DNA of 42,432 bases from contig JAFTVU010000056.1 of NCBI GenBank assembly GCA_017465665.1, positions 1 to 42,432 on the forward strand, in the 5' to 3' direction. Position numbers and translations under genes: made by a program. This document shows positions 9,460 through 16,769 of the stretch, piece after piece; the first letter of the stretch is position 1, and the number at the start of each line of letters is the position of its first letter. The notes beneath the pieces are model-generated. The model saw only the letters and a list, made by a program, of their open reading frames with translations. It did no database searches and was not told the origin of the DNA. The stretch is from Oscillospiraceae bacterium (GTDB taxonomy: Bacteria; Bacillota; Clostridia; Oscillospirales; Ruminococcaceae).

Positions 9460-9478
9460 TGTTATCTGAGTCCTTTCA

Positions 9479-10696
9479 TCAGTTCATTACCTCTATGCCG
9501 TAGCTGCCGCAGAGTGTGGCGAGCCCCGGCTGGTATCCCCAGCCTGTGGCGGATATCTTCCATTCGCCCTCGTAACGGTAGAATTCCGCTGCGATGACTG
9601 TTGGCGCATTTCCGATGTTGTACATGCTGTAGGATATTCTTTCCCTGCCGTGGGAGGATATCTTCATCACGGGAGCTTTTACGCGGCTGAAATTCATCTG
9701 TGCATTGCCGCCGTAGATGGAGTATACCATAACTATTCTTGATATTCTGTCATCTGTCTTGTTCAGATCTATGCTGATATGATTATCGGCGGCGTCATGG
9801 GTCACGCTTCCGTCAGGCGAACAACCGTTACCGAAGAATACCAGACATTTTATATCATAAGCCTTGCCTGTATCGTCCAGCAAAAACACATACGGGTCTA
9901 TCTCTGCACCGCCGTTATCTGCACAGCTGAAGCTGATATCACATCTGCTGCCGATGTACGGCAGCAGAGATATCCTCTGCAGCTTTCGTATTTCAAGCAG
10001 GGGAAGCTCCTGCGGCTCTATATCTATCCTGTTGTTTTCGGTCACAGACAGCGCTGTGCTTTCCGATTGGGCGATGAAATCGCCTGCGGTCAGCCTCCAG
10101 CCGTTTACAGGCGCGGCGTCTGTAACAGGTCTTCCTGTGACATATATGCGCCTTGTGAACTGCGATCTTACAAAAACCTCTGAAAACAGGTGATATACCG
10201 AACCAAATCCGTTTACAGTTACAGTAACTTCATTATCGCCTGGCTGAAGCTGTGAGGGAGAGAAGCTGAGCCCTGCAGTGGAGCAGCATATCTCTGCCGC
10301 TACAGGAACTGTCATCCTTATCGTATATGTGCTCTGCTTATCAGCTGCAAAGCTGCCGAGATCAAGCGTACGCGGTATCTCAAAGCGGATATCCTCCGCG
10401 CCGAAGCCGCGGACAGCGCCGAACACCTCAACGCTTCTGATCTCCGCAGGGTAGGAGGCAAGCAGCGCGTAATCGTTCATCCTGCCGCCTGTATTCTCCA
10501 GACGAAGTCCCTCCAGAGTGACACCCTGAGAGGAGACCACGAGCACGTTTCCGCGCTTAGCCCAGATGGTGGTATTATTGCCGATTATGTGCAGCGGCTT
10601 TGTGATATATACAGGCCCCTCAAACTCGCCTGCGGGAAGTGTTAATGTTCCGCCTGCGGGCGCGCGGGATATTATATCGTTAAGAGCATCCGCCAT
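9479..10696 (-). CDS. Beta-helix and TerD-domain fusion protein
   Basis: A 405-residue protein in three parts. Residues 1-80 begin like a right-handed parallel beta-helix (PAGGTLTLPAGEFEGP, then IGNNTTIW and GVTLEGLRLENTGG turns). The middle (about 90-250) looks beta-rich and Ig-like. The last 150 residues form a TerD/CABP domain, with a SIDLNKTDDRISRIVMVYSIY core and an EFYRYEGEWKISATGWGY end. TerD domains bind calcium and underlie tellurite, phage and colicin resistance phenotypes. No signal peptide is seen, so the beta-helix is presumably cytoplasmic. It is fourth in the Ter operon. The N-terminal extension is unusual for TerD. Confidence 0.85.
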   Translation of the reverse strand: MADALNDIISRAPAGGTLTLPAGEFEGPVYITKPLHIIGNNTTIWAKRGNVLVVSSQGVTLEGLRLENTGGRMNDYALLASYPAEIRSVEVFGAVRGFGAEDIRFEIPRTLDLGSFAADKQSTYTIRMTVPVAAEICCSTAGLSFSPSQLQPGDNEVTVTVNGFGSVYHLFSEVFVRSQFTRRIYVTGRPVTDAAPVNGWRLTAGDFIAQSESTALSVTENNRIDIEPQELPLLEIRKLQRISLLPYIGSRCDISFSCADNGGAEIDPYVFLLDDTGKAYDIKCLVFFGNGCSPDGSVTHDAADNHISIDLNKTDDRISRIVMVYSIYGGNAQMNFSRVKAPVMKISSHGRERISYSMYNIGNAPTVIAAEFYRYEGEWKISATGWGYQPGLATLCGSYGIEVMN

Positions 10697-10725
10697 CTGC
10701 GCCGTCCTCCGTTTTAGTTTTTATA

Positions 10726-12216
10726 TCAGCTCTCGTTGTTAAGAGTCATCGTTATTTCCGCAAGCATACCGTTCAGGCTGTCAGACATACGGAGTACAGC
10801 TCCGTCTTTCAGCTCCACGGCATTTCCTTTGGGAACAAGACGTCCCGCAGGGGATATGAGCCCATTTATCGTGTTGTTGACAAGCAGCCATTTGCCGTCG
10901 TGCTTGCAGATGTATGCACGCATTAGCGCGTCTGCCTTTTCATCATTGTGGACGGTTGAATATACATGCCAGTCAAACAGCGCCAGATTATCATAAGCGA
11001 ACACCTCGCTCTTTTCTCTGAAAATACCGCTCTTTCCGCGTACCTCGCTCTTGAGCGCAATACGGATGACAGGCTCTGAATATCGTGTGCCGCAGAACGG
11101 GCAGACAGGCTCGTTCTCATCTCTTAGTATGAACCATTTTCTGCTGCAGGCTTCGTTTGAGCAGGGCAGCAGCCTGTTCCATGCACGAAGCAGCTCTCTT
11201 TCCCATTCCATTGCTGTAGGGCGTTCCTCGGGACGATGAAGTCCGTCCACGAAAGCACGTAGGAACAGCTCCTCCAGTCCTTTGGAGAGCGATTGGATTG
11301 TTACATCAAGATCGGGAGGACGATTGCTGTGATCCTCCGGATGCTCGATAAAGGTAGCAGAGGGACCCATTGCAAGAAAATCATCCTTTTCCGCGGATTC
11401 CGTGCTGTATATCTTAGGGCCTATCAGCGGATGCCTCAGGAACAGATACTCATAAATAAGCACGGGCATCGCATGAAGATCTGTAAGCGCACTGGGCAGT
11501 GTTTTGCGCGGATCGTTCACGCCGTATTCCATCGTTTCAATGACCTCGGGCGCGATATATCCGCGTGTGCCGCAGACCTCGGGCAGATACTTGTTCGGAA
11601 CTACCAGAGAATCTATGTCTATTACAACAGACGAGCCTGTTTTCGGGTCTATCAGTACATTGTTGCAGGAAAGATCGGAGTGTGCCAGACCTGCCTGATG
11701 CAGACGTCTTACAGAGCGTGCAAGCCCTATTGCGGCTTTCAGCATCATGCGGAAATCACCCAGCTCGCTCGGGTTGAGATACTTCCTGTTCCTGCCTGTA
11801 AACCAGTTGCTCTTTTTATCCTTGCCTGTCAGCCTCAGGACTGCCGAAGCACCCTCGCCGAAAAAGAAATTATCAGGGTAGGTGGGGCAGACGATGCCGA
11901 ACTCGGGATATTTGATTATACCAACAGGCCAGCAGAACTTCCTGCTGAAATAATCTGCGGTCTTTTCGGTGTTGCCCTGAGCGCCGCCCGCGTTTTCGGC
12001 ACGGGTAGGATTGTATATACCCACTATCGTTCTGATGCGATCCTGCATCAGAGGATCGGCGGCGTCCTTGGGGTTATTGAAGAACTGTACCGCATATCTC
12101 CTGTCAGGTGTGAAAAAGGTGTGCTTCATACCGCCGCGCGGAGGATTATCACGGTAGACATATTGAATTTTCTCGCCGCTTTCCAGCATGGCGTATCTGA
12201 TCTCACCGCTGTTCAT
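10726..12216 (-). CDS. Protein kinase with zinc ribbon and FHA-like C-terminus (TerY-P triad)
   Basis: A 496-residue Ser/Thr-type kinase. The catalytic loop is HSDLSCNN (residues 179-186, with D181 and N186), the metal-binding Asp lies in IDID (D202), and the activation segment ends GTRGYIAPE (APE 222-224). A four-Cys zinc ribbon follows (C352, C357, C372, C375). The last 110 residues look like an FHA domain (NNTINGL...VPKGNAVELKDGAVLRMS), which would bind phosphothreonine. It is flanked by a PP2C phosphatase and a vWA protein, the defining trio of the TerY-P module described for Ter systems. It is cytoplasmic, with no membrane segment. Confidence 0.88.
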   Translation of the reverse strand: MNSGEIRYAMLESGEKIQYVYRDNPPRGGMKHTFFTPDRRYAVQFFNNPKDAADPLMQDRIRTIVGIYNPTRAENAGGAQGNTEKTADYFSRKFCWPVGIIKYPEFGIVCPTYPDNFFFGEGASAVLRLTGKDKKSNWFTGRNRKYLNPSELGDFRMMLKAAIGLARSVRRLHQAGLAHSDLSCNNVLIDPKTGSSVVIDIDSLVVPNKYLPEVCGTRGYIAPEVIETMEYGVNDPRKTLPSALTDLHAMPVLIYEYLFLRHPLIGPKIYSTESAEKDDFLAMGPSATFIEHPEDHSNRPPDLDVTIQSLSKGLEELFLRAFVDGLHRPEERPTAMEWERELLRAWNRLLPCSNEACSRKWFILRDENEPVCPFCGTRYSEPVIRIALKSEVRGKSGIFREKSEVFAYDNLALFDWHVYSTVHNDEKADALMRAYICKHDGKWLLVNNTINGLISPAGRLVPKGNAVELKDGAVLRMSDSLNGMLAEITMTLNNES

Positions 12217-12220
12217 TTCG

Positions 12221-13435
12221 TTATTCCTTTGCGTTCAGTTGAATTATCACCAGTGTGCGGTCATCGAAGCTGCCGCGTTCGTTGTAGTTATCCAGCCAGG
12301 TCATCAGGCGTTCCTCCTGAGTTTCTCCGTGGCTTATTCCGTATGCGTCCAATGAGTGGCATTTCAGCGAGCCGCGTCTGTTCCACAGCGCATCTGTATC
12401 GCAGCTGTCGGAAAGGAGCTGCTTTGCATACTGCAGCGCGATCTGCTCTCCGTTTTCTGAAACGGCAGGATAGCTGATCGGCTTCGGTGGCTGCTTGATA
12501 GGCACTATTCCTATCATGGGGAGAGCGCCATTGAGACAAAGATCGATATACAGGCGCTTCATCATCGGGGAAGCAGGGTAGTAGTCATCCGCAACTCCGT
12601 CCGTCATCAGCATCACTATATCGGATGTGCCGCGGCTTATCCTTGTTCTTCCTGCTATCGACGCTGTTTCGGCGGTCTTTTCCGTAAGGAATTCGGTCTC
12701 GCCGGAAAATGCGCCGCTGTCAGCCACTCCGAGAAGTCTGAGGCAGTCATCCGCTTTTGTTTTTGTATTGAGCGCGCAGATACAGCCATCTCCTATCTGA
12801 GCGGTAACTATAAGGTTTTCACGCTTTCCGTGAACTTTGAGAGGTATCACCACCGCCGCAAGAAAGGTGCAGGACATATCCTGCAGTTCAGGGTTTCTGT
12901 TTAATAGCTTTATGACGTTCTCATCGTTATACAGATCTTTGAGATGCTCTATCGTATCGTCAAATGCGTGGCGCGCAGAGCGCTGTATAAGCTCTGCGAC
13001 CTTTCCGCAGGCGGACATGAACTCGTTTGCGGAAAGCTCGGCAGCGAGATCGTTTTTGATCTGCGGTTCGGTTTCGAGTAGTTCTGTAAGCTCGTCATGA
13101 AGAAATTTCTGAGCGCTCTGGCATGCAACTCTTGCACCTATGCGTGCAAGCGGCTTAGAGCCTGCACCGTCAGATACGACAGCAATGATGAAGTCATCGG
13201 AGGAGGAAAGTTCATACCAGTCATCGCAGTTGGAACCATCATGCTTATGCTTTTTGCCGCGTACTCTTGCAGCAATGATCTCTCCGCCCTTTGCGTACAT
13301 GTGCTCACACGCTTTTTCGTCGTGCGGCTCAACGCTCTGATCTTCTATGGGCTTGTATTTCCAGATGGAGGCAGTATGCTCCATGACCTCATGGTCAGTG
13401 AGCTTCTGTTCCACTTTTGTGATATCGTCTTTCAT
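12221..13435 (-). CDS. PP2C-family protein phosphatase (TerY-P triad)
   Basis: A 404-residue metal-dependent Ser/Thr phosphatase. Metal-binding Asp motifs are visible: NCDDWYEL followed by VVSDGAGS (residues 88-93), an IGDGCICAL block in the middle, and MLMTDGVADDYYP near residue 275. The N-terminal 45 residues are an extension rich in His, Lys and Glu. It should reverse phosphorylation by the kinase encoded 4 bases downstream. Together with the vWA gene upstream it forms the TerY-P phosphosignalling triad. The ribosome site is a weaker GGTGG, which may lower its level relative to the vWA protein. Confidence 0.88.
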   Translation of the reverse strand: MKDDITKVEQKLTDHEVMEHTASIWKYKPIEDQSVEPHDEKACEHMYAKGGEIIAARVRGKKHKHDGSNCDDWYELSSSDDFIIAVVSDGAGSKPLARIGARVACQSAQKFLHDELTELLETEPQIKNDLAAELSANEFMSACGKVAELIQRSARHAFDDTIEHLKDLYNDENVIKLLNRNPELQDMSCTFLAAVVIPLKVHGKRENLIVTAQIGDGCICALNTKTKADDCLRLLGVADSGAFSGETEFLTEKTAETASIAGRTRISRGTSDIVMLMTDGVADDYYPASPMMKRLYIDLCLNGALPMIGIVPIKQPPKPISYPAVSENGEQIALQYAKQLLSDSCDTDALWNRRGSLKCHSLDAYGISHGETQEERLMTWLDNYNERGSFDDRTLVIIQLNAKE

Positions 13436-13447
13436 ATTACCACCACA

Positions 13448-14089
13448 TTAAGGTACGATAACGAAGCCCTGAGGTGGAGGAGGAAGCTGTACAGCTTCTC
13501 CAGGTTTTGCTTCAATGCTCTTGGAGGAAGCCTTGATGGAGCCTGATACCCATGCGAAGAACTGTGCCATATCGCCTGCAGTAAGATTGTTCATCATCAG
13601 GACATTGGGTGTTATCTTCTTGAGCGTGGCGGTGTTTGCGTTAGCACCTGCCGCACAGGCTATGATATTGCCTGCGGTAACAGTCTTAAGCTCCTCGATA
13701 CCTGCGTCAAGATCGTCTGTGGGTGCACCATCGGTAAGGATGAACACCAGTGGCTTCCAGTCGCCTTTCTGGGTCGGGGTGGAAGTGCGTACTTCCTCGC
13801 GGATGCACTGTGCAAGAACATGCAGAGCGCCGCCCAGCGCAGTAGGACCAGAAGCGGTAAGCTGTGGCTCCTTGAAGAGCAGCAGCTCTGTCAGGGGAGT
13901 GATCTGACGAGCCGAAGCGTCAAAGGTGATAACGGAAAGGCAAGCAGTTTCAAGCGCCTGAGGATCGCCCTTGAGCTCCGAAAGGAGAGCCTTGATGCCC
14001 TGCTTTACAGCCTCGATAGGCTCGCCTGCCATGGAACCTGAGCAGTCCAGCAGCAGATATACGGGAAGTCTTCTTATATAATCAGCCAT
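13448..14089 (-). CDS. terY: von Willebrand A domain protein, TerY-like
   Basis: A 213-residue single-domain vWA protein. The metal-ion-dependent adhesion site is intact: DCSGS at residues 15-19, the Thr in SGPTALGGAL near 84, and the Asp of LTDGAPTDD near 118. TerY proteins are cytoplasmic and are thought to scaffold Ter complexes through Mg-dependent contacts. It is the first gene of the six-gene operon and carries the best ribosome site (GGAGG), which suggests the highest expression. The end (residues 190-213) is a Pro-rich tail. Confidence 0.92.
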   Translation of the reverse strand: MADYIRRLPVYLLLDCSGSMAGEPIEAVKQGIKALLSELKGDPQALETACLSVITFDASARQITPLTELLLFKEPQLTASGPTALGGALHVLAQCIREEVRTSTPTQKGDWKPLVFILTDGAPTDDLDAGIEELKTVTAGNIIACAAGANANTATLKKITPNVLMMNNLTAGDMAQFFAWVSGSIKASSKSIEAKPGEAVQLPPPPQGFVIVP

Positions 14090-14154
14090 ATTAAACCTCC
14101 GATAAACGTGTAATATGTTTTTGCATATTATTTGGAATATATTGATACATTATA

Positions 14155-14183
14155 ATTATATATCAAAATCAGATGGCTGTCAA
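14155..14183 (-). promoter_or_regulatory. Perfect consensus sigma-A promoter of the Ter operon
   Basis: On the minus strand TTGACA (14183-14178) and TATAAT (14160-14155) are separated by exactly 17 bases. Both hexamers match the sigma-A consensus at all positions. Transcription would begin near 14148 and give a leader of about 60 bases. A stress operon with such a strong promoter probably needs a repressor or is constitutively on. No operator is obvious. Confidence 0.85.
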
Positions 14184-14216
14184 TATATAATAAGTAAGCA
14201 GTGTGTGAATAATAGA

Positions 14217-14249
14217 TAAAAAATCGGCGGTGCATACATCGCACCGCCT
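14217..14249 (-). terminator. Rho-independent terminator of the tRNA cluster
   Basis: Stem GGCGGTGC (14226-14233) with GCACCGCC (14241-14248) and a 7-base loop. Read on the minus strand it is followed by a run of six U (A tract at 14218-14223). It lies downstream of the tRNA-Gly gene and just before the Ter promoter, insulating the two units. Confidence 0.88.
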
Positions 14250-14310
14250 GAAAACGTTATCAGAAAATGGGCAAAAAAAACGCCGTGAATACTTCCACGA
14301 CGAATTTATC

Positions 14311-14386
14311 TGGAGCGGATTACGAGGCTCGAACTCGCTACCTCCACCTTGGCAAGGTGGCGCTCTACCAGATGAGCTAAATCCGC
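14311..14386 (-). tRNA. tRNA-Gly (GCC)
   Basis: A cloverleaf is readable on the minus strand: acceptor GCGGATT pairs with AATCCGC, the D arm is GCTC..GAGC, the anticodon loop TTGCCAA lies between CCACC and GGTGG, and the T loop is GTTCGAG. The CCA end is encoded. It is the third tRNA in the transcript. The discriminator base is U. Confidence 0.95.
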
Positions 14387-14389
14387 ATT

Positions 14390-14466
14390 TGGCGACCCGG
14401 ATGGGACTCGAACCCACGACCTCCGCCGTGACAGGGCGGCGTTCTAACCAACTGAACTACCGGGCC
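14390..14466 (-). tRNA. tRNA-Asp (GTC)
   Basis: A 77-base cloverleaf with encoded CCA. The anticodon loop CTGTCAC sits between CCGCC and GGCGG, giving anticodon GTC. The T arm GTGGG-TTCGAGT-CCCAT is standard. It is three bases from tRNA-Gly and is part of the same precursor. Confidence 0.95.
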
Positions 14467-14483
14467 GTTGGGAAAAGGAAATT

Positions 14484-14559
14484 TGGTGGGAGTTACAGGG
14501 CTCGAACCTGTGACCCTCTGCTTGTAAGGCAGATGCTCTCCCAGCTGAGCTAAACTCCC
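14484..14559 (-). tRNA. tRNA-Val (TAC)
   Basis: A cloverleaf on the minus strand with acceptor GGGAGTT/AACTCCC, anticodon stem TCTGC/GCAGA around loop CTTACAA (anticodon TAC), and an encoded CCA. It is the first gene of the Val-Asp-Gly cluster, about 40 bases downstream of the cluster promoter. Confidence 0.95.
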
Positions 14560-14604
14560 ATTACATTCCTTTGTCATCAATTTGTTTTCCCTGACGACTT
14601 CTCT

Positions 14605-14633
14605 ATTTTACACCAAACGTCCTGTTTTGTCAA
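14605..14633 (-). promoter_or_regulatory. Sigma-A promoter of the tRNA cluster
   Basis: TTGACA (14633-14628), a 17-base spacer, then TAAAAT (14610-14605) on the minus strand. The predicted start is near 14598, which leaves a short leader before tRNA-Val. Confidence 0.82.
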
Positions 14634-14748
14634 CACCTTTTTTGAAATATGTTGATTTTAACAAAAGTTTTTTGATTTTTCGAGAAATATTGTTGCGTTT
14701 TCATAAGTGCTTGCGCTTTTTGCTTTTTTACTAGCACTATTTGTCATT

Positions 14749-14829
14749 TATAATACTTCCGAACGAACGCATAATATTATTGACTGATATCGAAATATCA
14801 GCATATTTATTCGGAGACATAGCTCTCCG
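14749..14829 (+). promoter_or_regulatory. Promoter and palindromic leader of the DUF378 gene
   Basis: A TATAAT hexamer lies at 14749-14754 with no good -35 box. A second candidate is TTGACT (14780-14785), 17 bases from a weak ATATTT. Its spacer contains a perfect 7-bp inverted repeat, CTGATAT/ATATCAG (14784-14801). Just downstream a hairpin CGGAGA/TCTCCG (14812-14829) precedes the ribosome site. The palindrome could be an operator or an RNA hairpin. The 14634-14748 stretch upstream is very AT-rich and I see nothing else in it. Confidence 0.45.
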
Positions 14830-14855
14830 CCAACCGTTTAAGGGAGGGAAGTTCA

Positions 14856-15065
14856 ATGATGGACAAAATTGCACTGACCCTGCTCATCATCGGCGGTCTT
14901 AACTGGGGCCTTGTAGGTATCTTCAGCTTTGATCTGGTCGCATGGGCATTCGGAGGTCAGGGTGCTGCTATCAGCAGGATAGTATATATTCTGGTGGCAC
15001 TGTCTGCGGCGTGGTGTATCTCGCTGCTCTTCCGCAGAAACGCTGTCACGGCAGAAGAGGTTTAA
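14856..15065 (+). CDS. DUF378 small membrane protein (YuzA-like)
   Basis: A 69-residue protein with two membrane helices (about 5-28 and 38-60). The IGGLNWGLVGIFSFDLVAWAFG motif is diagnostic of DUF378, a widespread family of unknown function. The ribosome site is AGGGAGGG, 10 bases upstream. The gene is monocistronic, with its own leader and a terminator immediately after it. Confidence 0.9.
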   Translation: MMDKIALTLLIIGGLNWGLVGIFSFDLVAWAFGGQGAAISRIVYILVALSAAWCISLLFRRNAVTAEEV

Positions 15066-15070
15066 ACATC

Positions 15071-15108
15071 AGCAGACCGATGCTTAATGTCGGTCTGCTT
15101 TTGCTTTT
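15071..15108 (+). terminator. Rho-independent terminator after the DUF378 gene
   Basis: A perfect 10-bp stem, AGCAGACCGA (15071-15080) with TCGGTCTGCT (15090-15099), a 9-base loop, then TTTGCTTTT. It isolates the DUF378 gene from the RNA gene downstream. Confidence 0.9.
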
Positions 15109-15221
15109 CGTTCGGGTGTAAATTTATTACATAATTAGCAGATGCTTTTCAAATCATTTACAAATGCACATATCGATAATTGTGCAAATAGTATAAAAAT
15201 AATAAATTATAAAAAAACTTA

Positions 15222-15250
15222 TTGACAAAATTGCTAAATCACGTTATAAT
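15222..15250 (+). promoter_or_regulatory. Perfect consensus promoter of the candidate small RNA
   Basis: TTGACA (15222-15227), a 17-base spacer and TATAAT (15245-15250), all twelve hexamer bases matching. The predicted start is near 15257. No open frame follows before a strong terminator, so the promoter appears to drive a non-coding RNA. Confidence 0.85.
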
Positions 15251-15256
15251 ATAGAC

Positions 15257-15386
15257 AAATAAATGGTCTGAGTTAAATCTCCGTTCATTTGTTTTGTTTA
15301 GTTGTCTCCTTTCTTTTGTTCTACACATAATTATTATTTTACTTTGCGAAGCGTTTCGCACCGGAGCCGTAAGGCTCTTTTTTTTT
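15257..15386 (+). ncRNA. Candidate small non-coding RNA, about 130 nt, ending in a terminator
   Basis: The transcript predicted from the consensus promoter contains three structured parts. First is a 5' hairpin pairing 15255-15266 with 15281-15292 (12 positions, one mismatch and one G-U). Next is a pyrimidine-rich, poorly structured middle (15293-15344) with a CUCCUUUCUUUUG stretch that could base-pair with Shine-Dalgarno sequences. The 3' end has two hairpins: TGCGAA/TTCGCA (15345-15360) and GAGCC/GGCTC (15364-15377), followed by nine U. The only ATG is followed at once by a stop codon. It does not fit 6S, tmRNA, SRP RNA or a riboswitch that I recognise. A leader role is less likely because the next gene has its own promoter. 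Confidence 0.65.
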
Positions 15387-15407
15387 GCTAATTTTCACAT
15401 AAAGTAC

Positions 15408-15436
15408 TGGAAATGCGGCGCAAACTGTGGTATACT
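15408..15436 (+). promoter_or_regulatory. Extended -10 promoter of the M16 peptidase run
   Basis: TATACT (15431-15436) is preceded by TGG, forming an extended -10 element. The -35 candidate TGGAAA (15408-15413), 17 bases upstream, is poor, as is usual for extended -10 promoters. It lies downstream of the small RNA terminator. Confidence 0.55.
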
Positions 15437-15539
15437 AATATATAAGTATTGCTATTAGCATTAATGAACATACATACAGAAGAGGTGTATTGATATTTAC
15501 GAATATAAAGAGATCGGCGAGGGTATACGCTTCAGCCGT

Positions 15540-16769
15540 ATGACGGACAGCAGATTCAAGGTGAACCGTATCGCAGTAAGCTTTTATACAGATATCGATG
15601 ATGGTCGGCACACCCGTGCGGATTATGCTATGATACCGTATATCCTTGTGGACAGCTGTGCGAAGTATCCTGATTATTCTCAGCTCAGTATGCGCTTTTC
15701 GGAGCTTTACGGCGCTTCAATGTCAGACAGCACATCTATAATGGGTGATGTCCGTGTGAGCACCCTTGCAGTGACTTCGATTGATGACCGCTTTGCTCTC
15801 GAGGGCGAGAAGATCGAGCGTGATTCCTGCCAGCTCCTGCTTGATTGCCTGCTTGATCCGCTCATGGAGGACGGGGCTTTTTCCGCTGAGACCACAAGGC
15901 TGATGCAGGGTGAGCTTATTGATGCCATAGACAGCGTTATCAACGATAAACGCAATTATGCAGCACAGAAAGGCGCGGAGAATGCTTACTGTGGTGAACC
16001 GTGGGGCCTTTCCATTCAGGGAACTCATGAGGAAGCGGAGAAAGTTACTCCGCAGTCCGTTTACGGAGCTTATCAGCATATGCTTGAGCATGGCCGCATT
16101 GAGATATTCGCAGTAGGCTACAGTGATTTTGCCGAGAGCGAGAAGCTCCTGACAGAAGCTTTTGCGAAGCTCACAAGAAGAGATATCTGTGTGCCATCCT
16201 GCAAGCCCAGTGCAGTGAAGCCTGAGCCGCTTTGCGTATCCGAGGATATGCAGATGCAGCAGGCGGTAATGCGTATGTACTTCAAGGCTCCCGACATGGA
16301 GGACAGATTTGCAGGCGCGCTGCTTTCAATGGTTCTTGGCGGAATGACCACATCACGCTTTTTCACTAAGATACGCGAGGAGCAGTCGCTGTGCTATTAC
16401 TGCAGCTGCTTTTCCAATCGTTTCAAGCGCGTCATCACCGCTTATGCGGGAGTTGACAGGCAGAACGTAGAGCGAACAAAATCAGCTGTGCTTGCGGAAT
16501 TCCGTGACGTATGCGAGAACGGTGTAAGCGAGGACGAGCTTTCAAGAGCAAAGCTGGAGATCATAAATGACGCAAAGTCTGTTTATGACGGTGTGAACGC
16601 TATCGCTTCCTGGTATACATCCCAGCTGATGGATGACAAGATACTCACGCCCGAGGAATATATCGCGGAGATACAGAAAGTGACTCCCGAAAGAGTTCAG
16701 GCGGCGTGCAGAAGATATTCACTGGATACTGTATTCACTCTGATGCCGGAGGTAAGCGATGATAGATGA
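15540..16769 (+). CDS. M16-family peptidase homologue, inactive-type (YmfF-like)
   Basis: A 409-residue M16 (insulinase/pitrilysin-like) subunit. It lacks the HxxEH zinc motif; the equivalent N-terminal region has none. It is therefore likely the non-catalytic partner of the next gene, as in Bacillus YmfF/YmfH. The C-terminal half keeps the M16 substrate-binding pattern (TSRFFTKIREEQSLCYYCSCF). Coordinates use the first canonical ATG. However, the frame is open upstream and encodes a family-like YEYKEIGEGIRFSR segment after an AGAGGTG site, so the true start may be an ATT at 15495. The stop overlaps the next start by 11 bases. Confidence 0.85.
   Translation: MTDSRFKVNRIAVSFYTDIDDGRHTRADYAMIPYILVDSCAKYPDYSQLSMRFSELYGASMSDSTSIMGDVRVSTLAVTSIDDRFALEGEKIERDSCQLLLDCLLDPLMEDGAFSAETTRLMQGELIDAIDSVINDKRNYAAQKGAENAYCGEPWGLSIQGTHEEAEKVTPQSVYGAYQHMLEHGRIEIFAVGYSDFAESEKLLTEAFAKLTRRDICVPSCKPSAVKPEPLCVSEDMQMQQAVMRMYFKAPDMEDRFAGALLSMVLGGMTTSRFFTKIREEQSLCYYCSCFSNRFKRVITAYAGVDRQNVERTKSAVLAEFRDVCENGVSEDELSRAKLEIINDAKSVYDGVNAIASWYTSQLMDDKILTPEEYIAEIQKVTPERVQAACRRYSLDTVFTLMPEVSDDR

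Noticed and set aside
14169-14580. Short open frames across the tRNA cluster
   Set aside because: They translate tRNA sequence.
15257-15386. 6S RNA or riboswitch
   Set aside because: No long central bubble as in 6S, no known aptamer, and the following gene has its own promoter.
15490-15543. 17-codon TTG leader peptide before the M16 gene
   Set aside because: Spacing from the ribosome site is too short and the overlapping frame encodes family residues.
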